From Ophthalmolycus amberensis (Eukaryota > Chordata > Actinopteri > Perciformes > Zoarcidae): a stretch of DNA of 64,000 nt. Position 1 is the stretch's first letter; every line of letters begins with the position of its first letter. The stretch covers positions 2,871,412 through 2,935,411 of the forward strand of contig JAFEUB010000716.1 in the NCBI GenBank assembly GCA_024529925.1, in the 5' to 3' direction. Both the position numbers and the translations under genes were made by a program. Below the pieces are notes generated by a model, which did not search any database, was not told the DNA's origin, and saw only the letters and a list, made by a program, of their open reading frames with translations. Shown here in pieces: positions 13,401 through 24,645 of this stretch.

Positions 13401-16400
13401 CAAAGAAGACTGTCATAAAATATGAAGGTTTGGGAAAACATTAGGGGACTTTGATTTCAAGTGGAATGGGGCTTGCTAGTGCCAGCGGTGAAGCAAAAAC
13501 TGTCAAGTTACAGACAAATTGTGGATTCAACATGTGTAGATATTTAAAGCAAGGAGACGTTCCCGTGTCTCACTCTGGATGGCATTCACATTCAGCTGAG
13601 CTAAAGCACACTATGAGAGAGTGTGCGGGGAAAACAAACACCAGGCTGGAGGTTAAGTGCTCCGACTGTGCTCCCAGTAACATTCCTGAGCTGGCTGCCA
13701 ACGCTCGCTTGCCATTCCTCCACTGAAAGGAGAGAGGAAATGAATGCAGAGGGGTGGGCGACTCCAAAGAGAGGAACAGAGTGAGCATTCAGCTCATTTT
13801 TCGATGATAAAATGGGGAAGGAAACAGGAAACGTGACAAATGTTGCCGGCATGATTCCTGAAAACCCTAATTGTTAGACGTTATATCTGTTGCGACTGTG
13901 CAAGGGCTTAAATACAGAGATACAAAGAGAAAGAGCGAGAAAATAAGGAGGACTAGTGTGAGTGAGGGGGGGGGGGAAGAGCTATTCGAAGCACTCAAAG
14001 AATGCAACAGGGTGGGGCCTGTACTTCTCCTGAGAAATATTCTGTGTGCTGCGTTTCCACACAAATGTGTGGAGGAGGGACAGAAGTTTTGATTCACGAT
14101 GTAATCTAGATTAATCAAAAGACAGCCGAGACACAGACCCACCTCTATGGGAGAGGGCACAAGAAGAGCGCGCTTCTTTTTCACCACAGACAGAAAACAG
14201 CCCCCCCCCCCTCCTTCTCCCAGTCTGTCTGAAGGAAAAACAAACCACTGATTCGCCTTCTCTACGGTCTATTCCTGTCTGAAATGGGCGTTACTTCCCG
14301 TCAGATGTTTTTGTACGACACACAAATGGTAAAAGCTGACATAACTTTGGGTCAAGGGTAATGGGAGGCGCCGTGGTTTCAGAAAAAGGGATAAACAACC
14401 AAATTTAATGAACATGTCTGTGTTAGGAAGCTGTTGTGACATAATCATTACAACATCCCCTAATTCTTCTTCCTCTTTAACGCTGCTCGTTGTCATCTAG
14501 CGCACACACACACACAGAACTATGACTCTCGCTTTGACAGAAACCACACGGTGAAATACCTTCAGCGAAATTCACTGTGCCTCTTGTTGTAAACTATTCA
14601 TTTTAACGTGTTTGCGCTGCTGTAAGGTTCGAGGAATTAAAAAAAAAAAAAGATATAAACTGCCTGTAGAAATGTGTCGTCTAACAGCCGGCAGTAATAG
14701 AAGGGAAGACACGTAGTTTTGTCGACAGCGAGCCAGATAGTCGGCCAGGCAGTCGGGGTAGGGTACGGAGACAGGAGGCCAGGCAGAGGCGATAAGGAGG
14801 CCCAGCACTCACGGGATTGAGGCCTGAGATAAGAGCCCCGAGCTGTCGCTGGATGACTTTATCTTACAGCACCCGCTGGGGGGGGGTCGCATTGCTGGGG
14901 CTGGAGTGGGGCCAGGGGAGCAAGATTGGGCCGGGGGTCGGAGCTAGAACATCAACTGAGGCTCACACAGGCACTGTGGTGGGGCTCCTGGATAGGAGGG
15001 CTAGCTAGGCAGAGGCACGTCAGAAGGACGACCGGCAGGGCAATGCTGGGCCCTGCCACAACCCCTACACGGCACCCTGTCACACTCATGCCACCACCTA
15101 ATTTATTACCAGGGAGGAGAGACTGAGGGGGAAAAAAGGATCACATGAGTGCAAGAGATAGCCAGACAGAGAAATACGGCACAAAGGCTCCAATTCTGCT
15201 TTCTCACTGGTGGCGACAGCTCAGTAAACCAGCTCACAGAATGGCTCCCGGTTAATTAAATTCCAGCTTATAAGTGGTGCTTTGGGAGAGAATGTGGGGA
15301 GAAGAAAGGGGGACTGGGGTTATAACACGTTTCAGCATGCGACAACAGTCCCGGCCTAACACCCTCATATCTCTCTTCCTGTGCTCTCTCACGGGGCGAA
15401 GTGGTTTCTTATTTTGCAAGCTGTACTCAGTCTTGTTAGCTGCTCAGATTGATTGCGGGTCAGAGGTTAGCCGAGGTCTTGCCGAGGGTTAACCTACAGT
15501 GGACAGTGCCATAACAGCCAGACACAGAAAGACAAAGAAACGAGATTGACAGAAATATGGGACATCAGGTAGAAAACCAAACAGAGACTTCCGGCATTCT
15601 CTCATTTATCAAAATCTGTCCTCTAAACAGCTGTTCCCAAAGGACCCGTTCCCTACACAGGCAGGCACCATAGTGGACAGCAGACAGTTTGTCCTCCAAA
15701 CGCTGACAGCTCTCCTGGGACGGTCCTGTTAAATCAAGGCACACACAGAGACAAACAAGCAGATACAAAACTGTATATGTAAAGGGGGGGTGCTGTAGCC
15801 AGGGGGAAAAAAAAGAAATAAAAAAATGGTACAATGCACCATGTGGCTCCGCCACACAGCGTGCAACGGAACAACGGACCATTTCGTCTATTATACAAAC
15901 GAAGCTGAAAAATGAGACTGGAAGGAAAGCTAAGGAGAGGCCTGGAATACTTTCAATAAATCCAACTATTCTGTTCTCCATAGAAACACTAAAAACACTG
16001 CATGACAACAACAAAAAAGCAAACTTCACTTTCTCCTCTGCTCCGCTAGCTTACAACAGCGCCTGCACTTCACTACTAGGCTGTGTCTCTAGATGTTATA
16101 TGGGCTGTCTCCTCCTGCCAAGAGAAAATATAGCGATTTGAAGCAGCTTGTTGGCTGGCAGATCGTAAAGAGTAAAAAAAAATAAAAAATAACTCCATAG
16201 CAGGTGTCACCTCAGGGAGATGACACTGCAACGCAAGGGGATTTCAAAAGGGGCCCGTCGATCAGCCAGAGTGACCTTGAGGGACGACACATATTGGGAA
16301 CTTAACAAGGGCGTCCATGCACTCACGCCACTAAAGCAATGGAAGCAGTCGTCACACACAAGGGTGGTGTCGGCTTTCTTCCGATGAGGAAACAGCTGTG

Positions 16401-19400
16401 TAGACATGCACTAAAAACGAGGGGGGGGGGTGCAGCTGTCGAAAGGGCATACTCTTGAGATGGACACTTTGGGAAAGAGTTTGAGGCGTAGCTAGATTTC
16501 TTTACTCTCATTAGGCCCAATTTAAGCCCACGAAACTGTATACATAGAAACTTTGGTCCCAGAGGAGACGCCTTGTTGACGGGTTAGTACGGCCCTTAAC
16601 TGCATTTCTTTTGGATTTTCTTGTCATTTTTTATCGCTCTACACGGACTGGTTATGTTTCTCCCTCTGCTTGAGAATAAATAGCTTTTCGTGCTCTCTCA
16701 TTGTCGCCTTGAAATGACACCCGCTTTCAATGATTTCTCTTGAGGAGACCAAAGAAAATAACTTTTCACATCAAACGTAATTCACAACACACTACCACAA
16801 GTTAAAGAAACCCGTCTGGAGTCTGACTGGAAGTTGCAGTCGAGTGTGACATTTATATTTCCAGCTGGCAAAGACCACAATCACAAAACATGCTTCACTG
16901 ATCAGCATTCAAATGTTTATCACACAAATATCAACCTCAAACTACCATTAAAAAAATGATTAAAATAACTTTCTGAGCTTCCTGAATTGCAGCACTCTGA
17001 CAGCACAGGCCACATAGCACAGCACATTGAAAATAACACACTTGACTTCTCAAAGTACAAGGCTATTGCAAAGGAATAATAAATAGAGCGCTCTCTACGG
17101 TTTCTTCTGTCATTTTAGAGGAATAGAAATTGTGTTTTGGGTTCTACCCTGGGTGGGGTCAGTGTTCACTCGTCCGGGACAGGGAGGGCCCCGAATATCA
17201 CATCAGAGCTACAGCTCCGTTTCAAAAGGGGAACGCAAACCAGACCGCCCCTAACGGGAACCAGACAGGCCTCCTCTGCGCCGGGTGGCTTTCATCACAC
17301 ACACGCAATTTCTGGCGGCAGGATAAAGTTTAGCCTGGTGCCGTGGAAACGCTTGTAAACCTCAGACTGGTGTGGTTTCAGAGGAGAGAGAAAGGAGCTG
17401 GGAAGTTATGAGTGTCCCAGTCATGATTTCTTATGCACAAGAGGAGGGAGCGTTTTTATCCGTCGAGTGTGGCAGAGGAGCGTCGGACCAGTCCAGCATT
17501 CAGATTGATTTCTAAACCCCGAAGAAACCAGTTTCTCCAAAGTCCCAACAAGATATGGTGCAAGACATCAAATTACAGAACTGTTTTCTTTAAGAAAGAA
17601 TGACGAATCAGTTCCGCCATCAAAGCTTGCCTTTAATTCATTTTTTGCAAATAAAGCAAATCATAACCGTAAATCCCCACTGGTCACAATGAGTAGGCCT
17701 ACGGCAGTATTTACATTCGTCCTACATGTTAAATGTCTTTCATGCACTTACTCCCTACGACTCCCTCGACATTCAGCACACAAAATATCTACAGAGTAAA
17801 ATGTATTTCCTTCCCCATTCTTCAGTCCCACTGTTGGCGCACAGACAAAACACAAAGAACAGTGACTACAGACCTGACTAGAAGTGTAAATGTATGATAC
17901 ATTTATTTTTTAAGTCCCTGCTGACCACACAGAAGAAGAGAACATGGTTTCTTGCTTTACGCTCACACAGCGTGCCAACGGCTTTGAGTTGTGAGAGTAA
18001 ATGAGAGGTACACAGATATGTGTGCGGGATCCCTTTTCTTTACTGCTCAGAGAGTTTTAGGGTCTATGAGTATGGGGGCTGGGAAATACCAAAGGGGAAC
18101 AGGGATGAAAAAGAAAACAAGTCTGCTTCCTGACTCTCCCCTAAATTTAAACTTCCAACACACCCACTATTCCCAATAGAGTCCTAAAAAGCAATTGTCT
18201 CTTTCGTAATTGAAAAAAATAAATCTATTATTCCTCTTTTGTAAGGCGTTAACGGGTTTGGAGAGTTATCAAACGTGGTACTATTAATGACATGATCTGG
18301 TTGGAAAGGAAACGTATCCCTCGTCTTTTTCAGAACATTGTTATGTATTGCTTAACTGCTTATCTGGAGATCTCAGTCTGAAACTAGAGTGCCATTTTTT
18401 CCAGATGAAGACTATATTATCTCTATAATCACTCACAGTGTCAGTGGCATTCTTTAGGCAGATCAGTGGGACCTAACTATATATACTGGAGCGAAATAAC
18501 ATTTAAATTGAAACTTGATTTGAGTAGAGGTGTTATATTTAGTGTTTAAACATGTATTTTTGCACTGTTGCAATAGTGAAATGGTGAGGATATAGCCAAC
18601 TTAACGTCTTTAAGTCCTTCCTTTATCACCCTTCAAGGGAGCAAGAAAATCACTACCAACCGGTTTAGCAACTACATACTACCGAGGCTACTCATCCAGG
18701 CACGCAACCGAAACTGGCGGATGCACAGCTCTTTACGTCCACGAAGAAGCCTCTGGTTTTTCCAGTAAAGTACTCTGCATTGTGCCTTTTATCTTTACGT
18801 ATCACAAGTGTCATGGTGTCCAGTCCGACACTACACACACACACGCAGCACGGGGACAGTGTGCTAAGGGGGCTGTGGCGCTCTCTAGTGTCCCCAGCTC
18901 AGTTACATAAAGCATAGGTCCAACCTTACGCTTACACAGGCTTATGTTAGTGATACTAGACACATAAACGGTGAATAAGCCTCGTCTTAAAGCGCCCGCT
19001 GCTTAGTGCCAAAGGAACCAGCGACAATATACACGTCGACAGACAGGTCTGGACGGCGCCGCCGACACTCGAAAAAGGCGACGCGATTTTGGTAGAGCAC
19101 GCGTTGACTGGCGAAAAACACGACGACTGCTGCAGCAAGATAAGGAACTATAACCGAGAAGAGGTATATCCTCTGTGACAAATAGTGTAGTAGATGTGTG
19201 AAGGAAGACAAAACGGTGCTCATTTTTAAGACAATAATAAAAATTAAAAAAAAGTTAGCCCTTTGAAATCGTGCTCTCGCCCTCCCAGCAACAACTAACT
19301 GGCCATTGTTTGGGCAACAAGCAGACACATTCCTCCGTGCTTTTTAAGCTCGGCCGCTGGGCAACAACTCACACAAGAGCAAAAGAAAAGAAAGAAAGAA

Positions 19401-20035
19401 AGTCAAACATTTGTTACGCTTCTTTCTCATTTTGTCTGAGACGCAGTTATTGACTGGTTGGGTCTTTATTTGAAGACGTCGCTCTAAGTTAACGCGATCG
19501 TTGGTTCCCGAAGAGTTCAACGGAATGCAGACACCCAGGCTCGCTAGCTTAAAATGTGGCTAACCCGAAGCTAAGTTGCTGTGGAACATGTGGAATCAGG
19601 CCGCCCCCCCCCCCCAAATTACTTGAGATACGCATTTAATACACATAACGGGTGGATTAAAAACATACATGTTGTCGTTAACACGTTGACAGCAATAGGC
19701 AGTTTTTATTTTTCTTAAGTGCGTGGGAGAAAGTTTTCGTCTCGTCGACACAAAGTCGAGAGTGGAGCAACAACTCCGTGGAAGCCTTAACGTTAGCAAC
19801 ACAACTCTAACACAAGTCCACATCCCGTCGTGGTCTTACAGACTCTCGTGAAACTATTGGATTGACTGTTTTGGACGTCACATTAAGGTCGTATTTGGGG
19901 AAGTTTTTTTTCTTTTCTATATCGGTGTACCCGTTGAAACTGTGCGTACGGGTCTCGCCAACATTGTGCAAGCAAGGGACGCCGGACTGCGCCGCGGTCA
20001 CGCGTCCCCCTCCACGGCGTCTCACCAACACTTAC

Positions 20036-20177
20036 CTTCATCGAGAAGCCTCTCCAGGTGTGTGAAGATGCCGCAGAGATTTGGCAAACTGGTCATGAGC
20101 TTCTTCTCGTTTAATAATTGCATCAAATAGTCGGGACTCGGCCTCGGTCGCTCCTTCACTTCGACCTCTCCGACCAT
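20036..20177 (-). CDS. qkia: Quaking-family KH/STAR RNA-binding protein, first coding exon (partial gene)
   Basis: Quaking proteins are STAR-family RNA-binding proteins. They dimerise through an N-terminal QUA1 helix pair and bind ACUAA-type elements through KH and QUA2 domains, controlling splicing, mRNA stability and export in glia, muscle and neural tissue. The 142-nt coding part gives 47 residues plus one base, the same length and phase as human QKI exon 1. It starts MVGEVEVKERPRPSPDYLMQ and ends LERLLDE, covering most of QUA1 (about residues 15-47). Substitutions relative to human QKI (LLNEKKLMTSLPNL where mammals have LMNDKKLMSSLPNF) match the fish qkia paralogue as I remember it. A consensus donor, AAG followed by GTAAGT, begins at 20035. 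A second ATG lies directly upstream at 20178-20180. I chose 20177 because MVGE is the conserved start. KH, QUA2 and C-terminal exons lie beyond the left edge. The gene identity is very secure, the paralogue less so. Confidence 0.95.
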
Positions 20178-20500
20178 CATCTTTGCGGCGAGAGCGGAGA
20201 ACAAACCACCGTGAAACACAGAATCCTCTTTTACGGGAAAAGGAGAAAAAAAACGAAAAAGAAAAAAAAAACTTGCGGCTCCAATCCCTCGCTTCCCTCC
20301 TCCTTGAGACGAGAAGACTCTGTAAACCCCCCTAAAAATTCAGGTTTGGTTTGTTCTTGTTGTTTGAGTGCAGAGGGGACAAAAAAAGAAACCCGTTATC
20401 TTCCTTCCAGAGACTCGTGCGCCGTACTGTCCTCTACGCCGTGTGCGCTCGGGGACGTTCGATTCCACCACTGTGGGCGCGAGAGACTGATCCACCGGAA
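20178..20500 (-). promoter_or_regulatory. Probable qki 5' UTR and core promoter
   Basis: This is the sequence immediately upstream of the qki start codon on the minus strand. It includes an in-frame upstream ATG at 20178-20180, which would add one methionine, and a purine-rich plus-strand tract at about 20233-20271. On the minus strand that tract is a long T/C run about 60-95 bases before the ATG. No TATA box is obvious, consistent with a CpG-type promoter. The transcription start cannot be placed from sequence, so the limits are inferred. Confidence 0.5.
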
Positions 20501-20524
20501 AGGTTCCATCCTCCTCCTCCTCCT

Positions 20525-20629
20525 ATTGGCCAGTGGGGCTTTCAGTGGACCAATGGGAGAACCAATGAGCGCTCCGATCCGAGCCAGCAGGGTGGGTTGG
20601 TGGAATGATGGACAGAAAGTTGGGCCAAT
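20525..20629. promoter_or_regulatory. Cluster of four CCAAT boxes upstream of qki
   Basis: CCAAT pentamers occur at 20550-20554, 20562-20566 and 20625-20629 on plus, and as ATTGG at 20525-20529 (CCAAT on minus). The cluster lies about 350-450 bp upstream of the qki start codon, next to the CpG-rich core. Clustered CCAAT boxes are typical NF-Y sites near TATA-less vertebrate promoters. The sites are seen directly. The binding factor and function are inferred. Confidence 0.6.
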
Positions 20630-21229
20630 GGAGTGCAGTGCGCAGGAACGCTCACAATGCCCCATGTCTTTCTTTCTCGTTTCCCTCACTTATAGCAACA
20701 TTGTATCATTTAAAAATGTGTCCAACAATAATCTTTTTGTGAACTAATTGTACGGCACTGTCTTCAGTGGTCTCATAATTTAAACACCAAAAGCAATGTC
20801 CATGACAATGCTGAGAGGGAAAGCAAAGTAAATCCTTTAAAGATAGAGTTAGGATTCCTCTTTTTCTTATTTTTATTTCTTTGGAATTATTATCAACACT
20901 CACAGGCCTCTTTCCCTTCCTATATCTGCTCCAAAAAAACTTTTTTTGCCCGTTCCAACAGGTTTTATGTTGCTTCCCTTTCGCCCTCCTCTATGTTACA
21001 CACAATCTTTAGCACGGCCCTTCATGCTGCACATTCAGTGTGAAAACAACATTCCAGTGAGTGACTACTGCACATCAGCCCAATTCGTCACATTGATTTT
21101 CCAAGGTCTCGTGTAATTTGTATGGTTTAGCATTTGTATGGGTCTACTAATCTGGTACGGACTAGTGATCTGGTTTGAAGAGTCACACGTGGGTTGAATG
21201 TGTGTTCAATCTCCCACTTCACACAATGC

Positions 21230-21256
21230 GTGTGTGTGTGTGTGTGTGTGTGTGTG
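21230..21256. repeat. (TG)13 microsatellite
   Basis: A perfect TG dinucleotide run in the pacrg-qki intergenic interval. Confidence 0.95.
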
Positions 21257-22153
21257 ACCGAGGTATACTTGCCAAGACCAACCAAATCAGACTTTGGATA
21301 TATGCTTCACATTTGGGTGCCAAAAAATGAAGAAAAAAAATCCTGTGCAATATTTTACAAGATACCGTTTGTTACTCAAGACTTGTACATCTTGTTATCT
21401 GTCTTGGGGCCGATTGATCAACGTTCCAGTAATCAATAGGGCCTTTTCATTGTCCTGTCCTTGGGAGGACCTCTCTACATATCCTCTGAAGATTAACATC
21501 CCTGATCAATGGCACACACACACAAACAAGCTACCTCCTCTCACATCCTGCTTAGTGTTAAAATAAACCACGACTGGTCCGTTTTTTTATTTTAACAGCT
21601 GTTGGCAGAGAGGGGCCCAACTAAATCTGAGCCCTGACCTTGGCCACCATTCAATTTGTCCACTTACTGCTCACCCACTCATGTCTTTGTAAAAGTAATC
21701 CCCACGCTGGGTGCATGAATGCTCAAACAGCTGCACTATGACCTTCTGGCTGCAGTTTGTCGCCACTGTGTTCGCATAGAGAATAGTAAATTAAATCCAA
21801 GCGCTCAGTATTAGTGCAGTACGTCCAATAAATTGATCAAAGAACACTCGATCTGATGATGTCTTGGGACAAGTTTAATTAGACTGAAATTATGTCTCCG
21901 CATCATTAACGTAAGTGACATATGACACCCACTTACAACATACATACAGATTGTAAACTTGCTTACACAAAAAAAATGTCATTGAAAATGGGTTTAGTTC
22001 TTATCTCAACGGTGTGCATGGTAATTTGCAGCTCGCCTAGCGCTCATTCTTCTGAGTTGGGTCACATACGGCTTCTGTGTGTGTTGATGTGTGTGTGAAA
22101 TAGAAATGCAGAGTTAGAGAGATGCGGTGTTAGACAGGCAGAGCATACTTAAA

Positions 22154-22173
22154 TGTGTGTGTGTGTGTGTGTG
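22154..22173. repeat. (TG)10 microsatellite
   Basis: A short perfect TG run in the intergenic interval. Confidence 0.9.
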
Positions 22174-24585
22174 AGAGCCTGTGCATGCTTGTGTCTTCTG
22201 ACAGCCCGAGAGTAAACAGTAACGATATTAATCCCCCCTTTCCCCCCTTGCGTTTTCGTCATTTTTAATAACACGGTTTCTATTGAACAATTAATCCAAT
22301 TAACGAGGATCCAGAAAATGAATGAACATGCGTTCAGCCCCTTTTGAAAAGAGGATGTTAGCTCACTCACAATGAGCTTGGAGAGCGCCCTGGGTTTTCA
22401 ACTGAAAGTGTGCTGATGGAGACAATGGGGCCCTCGGTAGGGGCCCTGTAGCCGGTTGCAGCCTGCCTCGGGGGCCACAGCCGCAGGAAAGTGAGTGGGA
22501 GCTGGTGACTGTCGAGACACGGCTGTCTGCGATAACGGTTGTAGCTCCGGAGGAGGCAAACGGAGGCCCACGGGCTCTGATAACACGCAGACATACAAAC
22601 AACAACATCTTTTCCTTTTTCTTCTGGCTTACTAGTTTGGGGACTGGGGGGGGGGTGCTGGCAGAATCTGGGTCATTTACATTTCGAGGAAGGTGTGAGC
22701 ACAGCGCAACAGAAATAAATGTCCTTCTAGCAACCACAGCATATACAGAGCATATACCGGAGAAATACACAATGTACCTATAATTCATTTTAACTCGTAT
22801 CATAAGCATGACGTGACAAATGCCCCGTTCGTGCTCATGTTTATGCGCTGTTGCGCCCGTACTTATTTGTGTGCATTTGTTATTGTCAGTGACTGAACAT
22901 TATTTATTTGTCTTGAAATCTCCCGAAGCAAGGATTGTAGACAATAAGGATGAAGAGGAAGGTTGTGCTAGTGAAAGCGATGGTGGGACATGCTGCGATG
23001 ACATGAAATCAACCACTCTCCCCCCGTAGTTTTACTTTAGTGGTGTTGTCTGTAAAATATCAGTACATTTTAAAGCCTCTTTGCCAGCACTCATTTTACA
23101 GTATGTCAATATAATGATCACACATTAGAGTTGTTGCCGTTTAACTGTATCTGTGTTTATTGTGACGACTTTGGTATAGTAAAATTCAACGATCAATCCA
23201 AGTCCCAGTGCAGCAGCACAGGAAACAGGTAGCAGTTATGAGATCAAATCACTGTTTTATGCTCGTTCAGTTGTCTGACAACACAACAAATATGTAAACA
23301 AGAACTGAATTGTGACTGGTTGTACTTTAACACATCAGTGATCATTGAGAGCAGGAAGTGATAGAAAGAAAGAACAAAAAGAGAAGAGATCTAGCCGTTT
23401 CCTTGTCGTTCAGGATTTTTAGTGCAGATGAAGAACTAAAAACTATCCGTGTTTAGATGTTGCAAGAACTGGTTCTACAGGACCAAAGACATCCGTGTGG
23501 GGGGAAGGGCTAAGGAGGGCCAAAACTGTTACAAAAATGTGCTTTTTCAAACTTAGCTGGCAGAGTTTAGACCTAGCCTGAGCTTTTTCAGTATCTTTCC
23601 GCAGATTTTTGTGCAATTTTTAGAGTTATTTGGTTGGTGGTTACTTAGTTGACCAGAAAATATGTGTGCACGCCCTACAGGCAGTACGTTCAGCTTAAGT
23701 GAGAAGACAGGCTTGCTTTCTTCTTTTTTTATAACTCACAATTTAGACCACGCATGAGGAGCGTATACTATTTGCACAATACAGGTAGAAGTGTCGCCTG
23801 AAGGAGTGCTACAATGTGGAGCGATATGAAGAAAAATCGATCACAATTCAATCTGAAGCTGCAATGTTCCCGTGTTTCCCATAACCCACTCTACTCTCGC
23901 GGGCACAGATATTCAGCGTTCTCTATTTTGTTAAAGGTCACTTTGGGTTTTGTCGTCTAGATGCTCCAGCGGTTTGGCAATCTGGTGATGGAAGCGCCTG
24001 TTGGCCTGCCTGTTGGTGCCCAGACAGGTGGGGAGAGGGACAGGGGGGAGGAAGGGGTGACAGCTGGAGCCACTTGTGGTCGTAGGCTCTGATGGGGAAA
24101 ACATCGCCTCCAAAGTCCCACCTCCGAGCTGCTAATCATCACTCAACAGGCGGAAATGACACACAAATCACGCGTTACCATTTTACAGTAAGGGGCACTT
24201 AAACTGAGCTGAGGGTAAACAAGTTTCACCCGCTCCTCCCTCTTCATTCCGTCCCACGTGGAGAACACACTGGTGTCAATACAGCTTAAAGGAGTCCAGC
24301 CGATGCTACATCTGTCCCCACCAATTGTTAACAGTGTAGATCCATTCCTGCTCCGACTGGAGACGCCTGCCTTTGTTTACCTGCTCGTTTGTGCACGCCT
24401 GCCAGCCCGTAGCAGGGAAAGAAATGAGTGTTTGTGAGCGACAAGACCGGTAGGAGAGGAAGAAGAGGAAGAAGAGGAAGAGGAACAGAGAGGACGAGGA
24501 AGGAGAGTGACAGAGAGAGCAGGAGAATCCTCATTGATCACATCTGTTCAGAGAAGGATTGATCCTGTGGTGTGGTCTGGGATCT

Positions 24586-24587
<2 letters not shown>

Positions 24588-24644
<57 letters not shown>
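24588..24644. repeat. (AC)28 microsatellite
   Basis: A perfect AC dinucleotide run of about 57 bases in the intergenic interval. It is long enough to be highly polymorphic. Confidence 0.95.

Positions 24645-24645
<1 letters not shown>

Larger units (their letters stand above)
1..20035 (-). other. qki (qkia-like) intron 1, 5' part
   Basis: This is non-coding sequence downstream, on the minus strand, of the qki exon 1 splice donor. I searched it by eye for the reverse complement of quaking exon 2, which should encode a segment beginning near the conserved RVRKDMYND motif. I did not find it, so the intron seems to run past the left edge of the window. It contains the ATAC array, one hAT-type element, two 20-base C tracts and an alternating GC/GT tract, each listed separately. 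The other stretches longer than 300 bases show only short frames without recognisable domains. I see no further gene in them. Large first introns are usual for vertebrate QKI genes. Confidence 0.75.
18980..20650. promoter_or_regulatory. CpG-rich region spanning qki promoter and exon 1
   Basis: CpG dinucleotides are visibly dense here compared with the AT-rich, CpG-poor flanks. Examples are the GGCGCCGCCGAC stretch near 19055, ACGCGATCG near 19490, the CGCCGCGGTCACGCG stretch near 19990 and the CG-rich segment from 20410 to 20580. The region brackets the qki start codon and extends about 1 kb into intron 1. This is the expected form of a vertebrate CpG-island promoter. I did not compute an observed/expected ratio, so the limits are approximate. 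Confidence 0.65.

Noticed and set aside
15565..16029. 154-codon minus-strand frame beginning with a signal-peptide-like hydrophobic stretch
   Set aside because: It is on the sense strand of qki intron 1 but shows no family resemblance. The hydrophobic start comes from T-rich DNA, and length alone is not persuasive.
20118..20747. 209-codon plus-strand frame over the qki promoter
   Set aside because: It runs antisense through the qki exon 1/5' UTR region and a lysine-rich A tract, has no recognisable domain, and is explained by CpG-rich sequence poor in stop codons.
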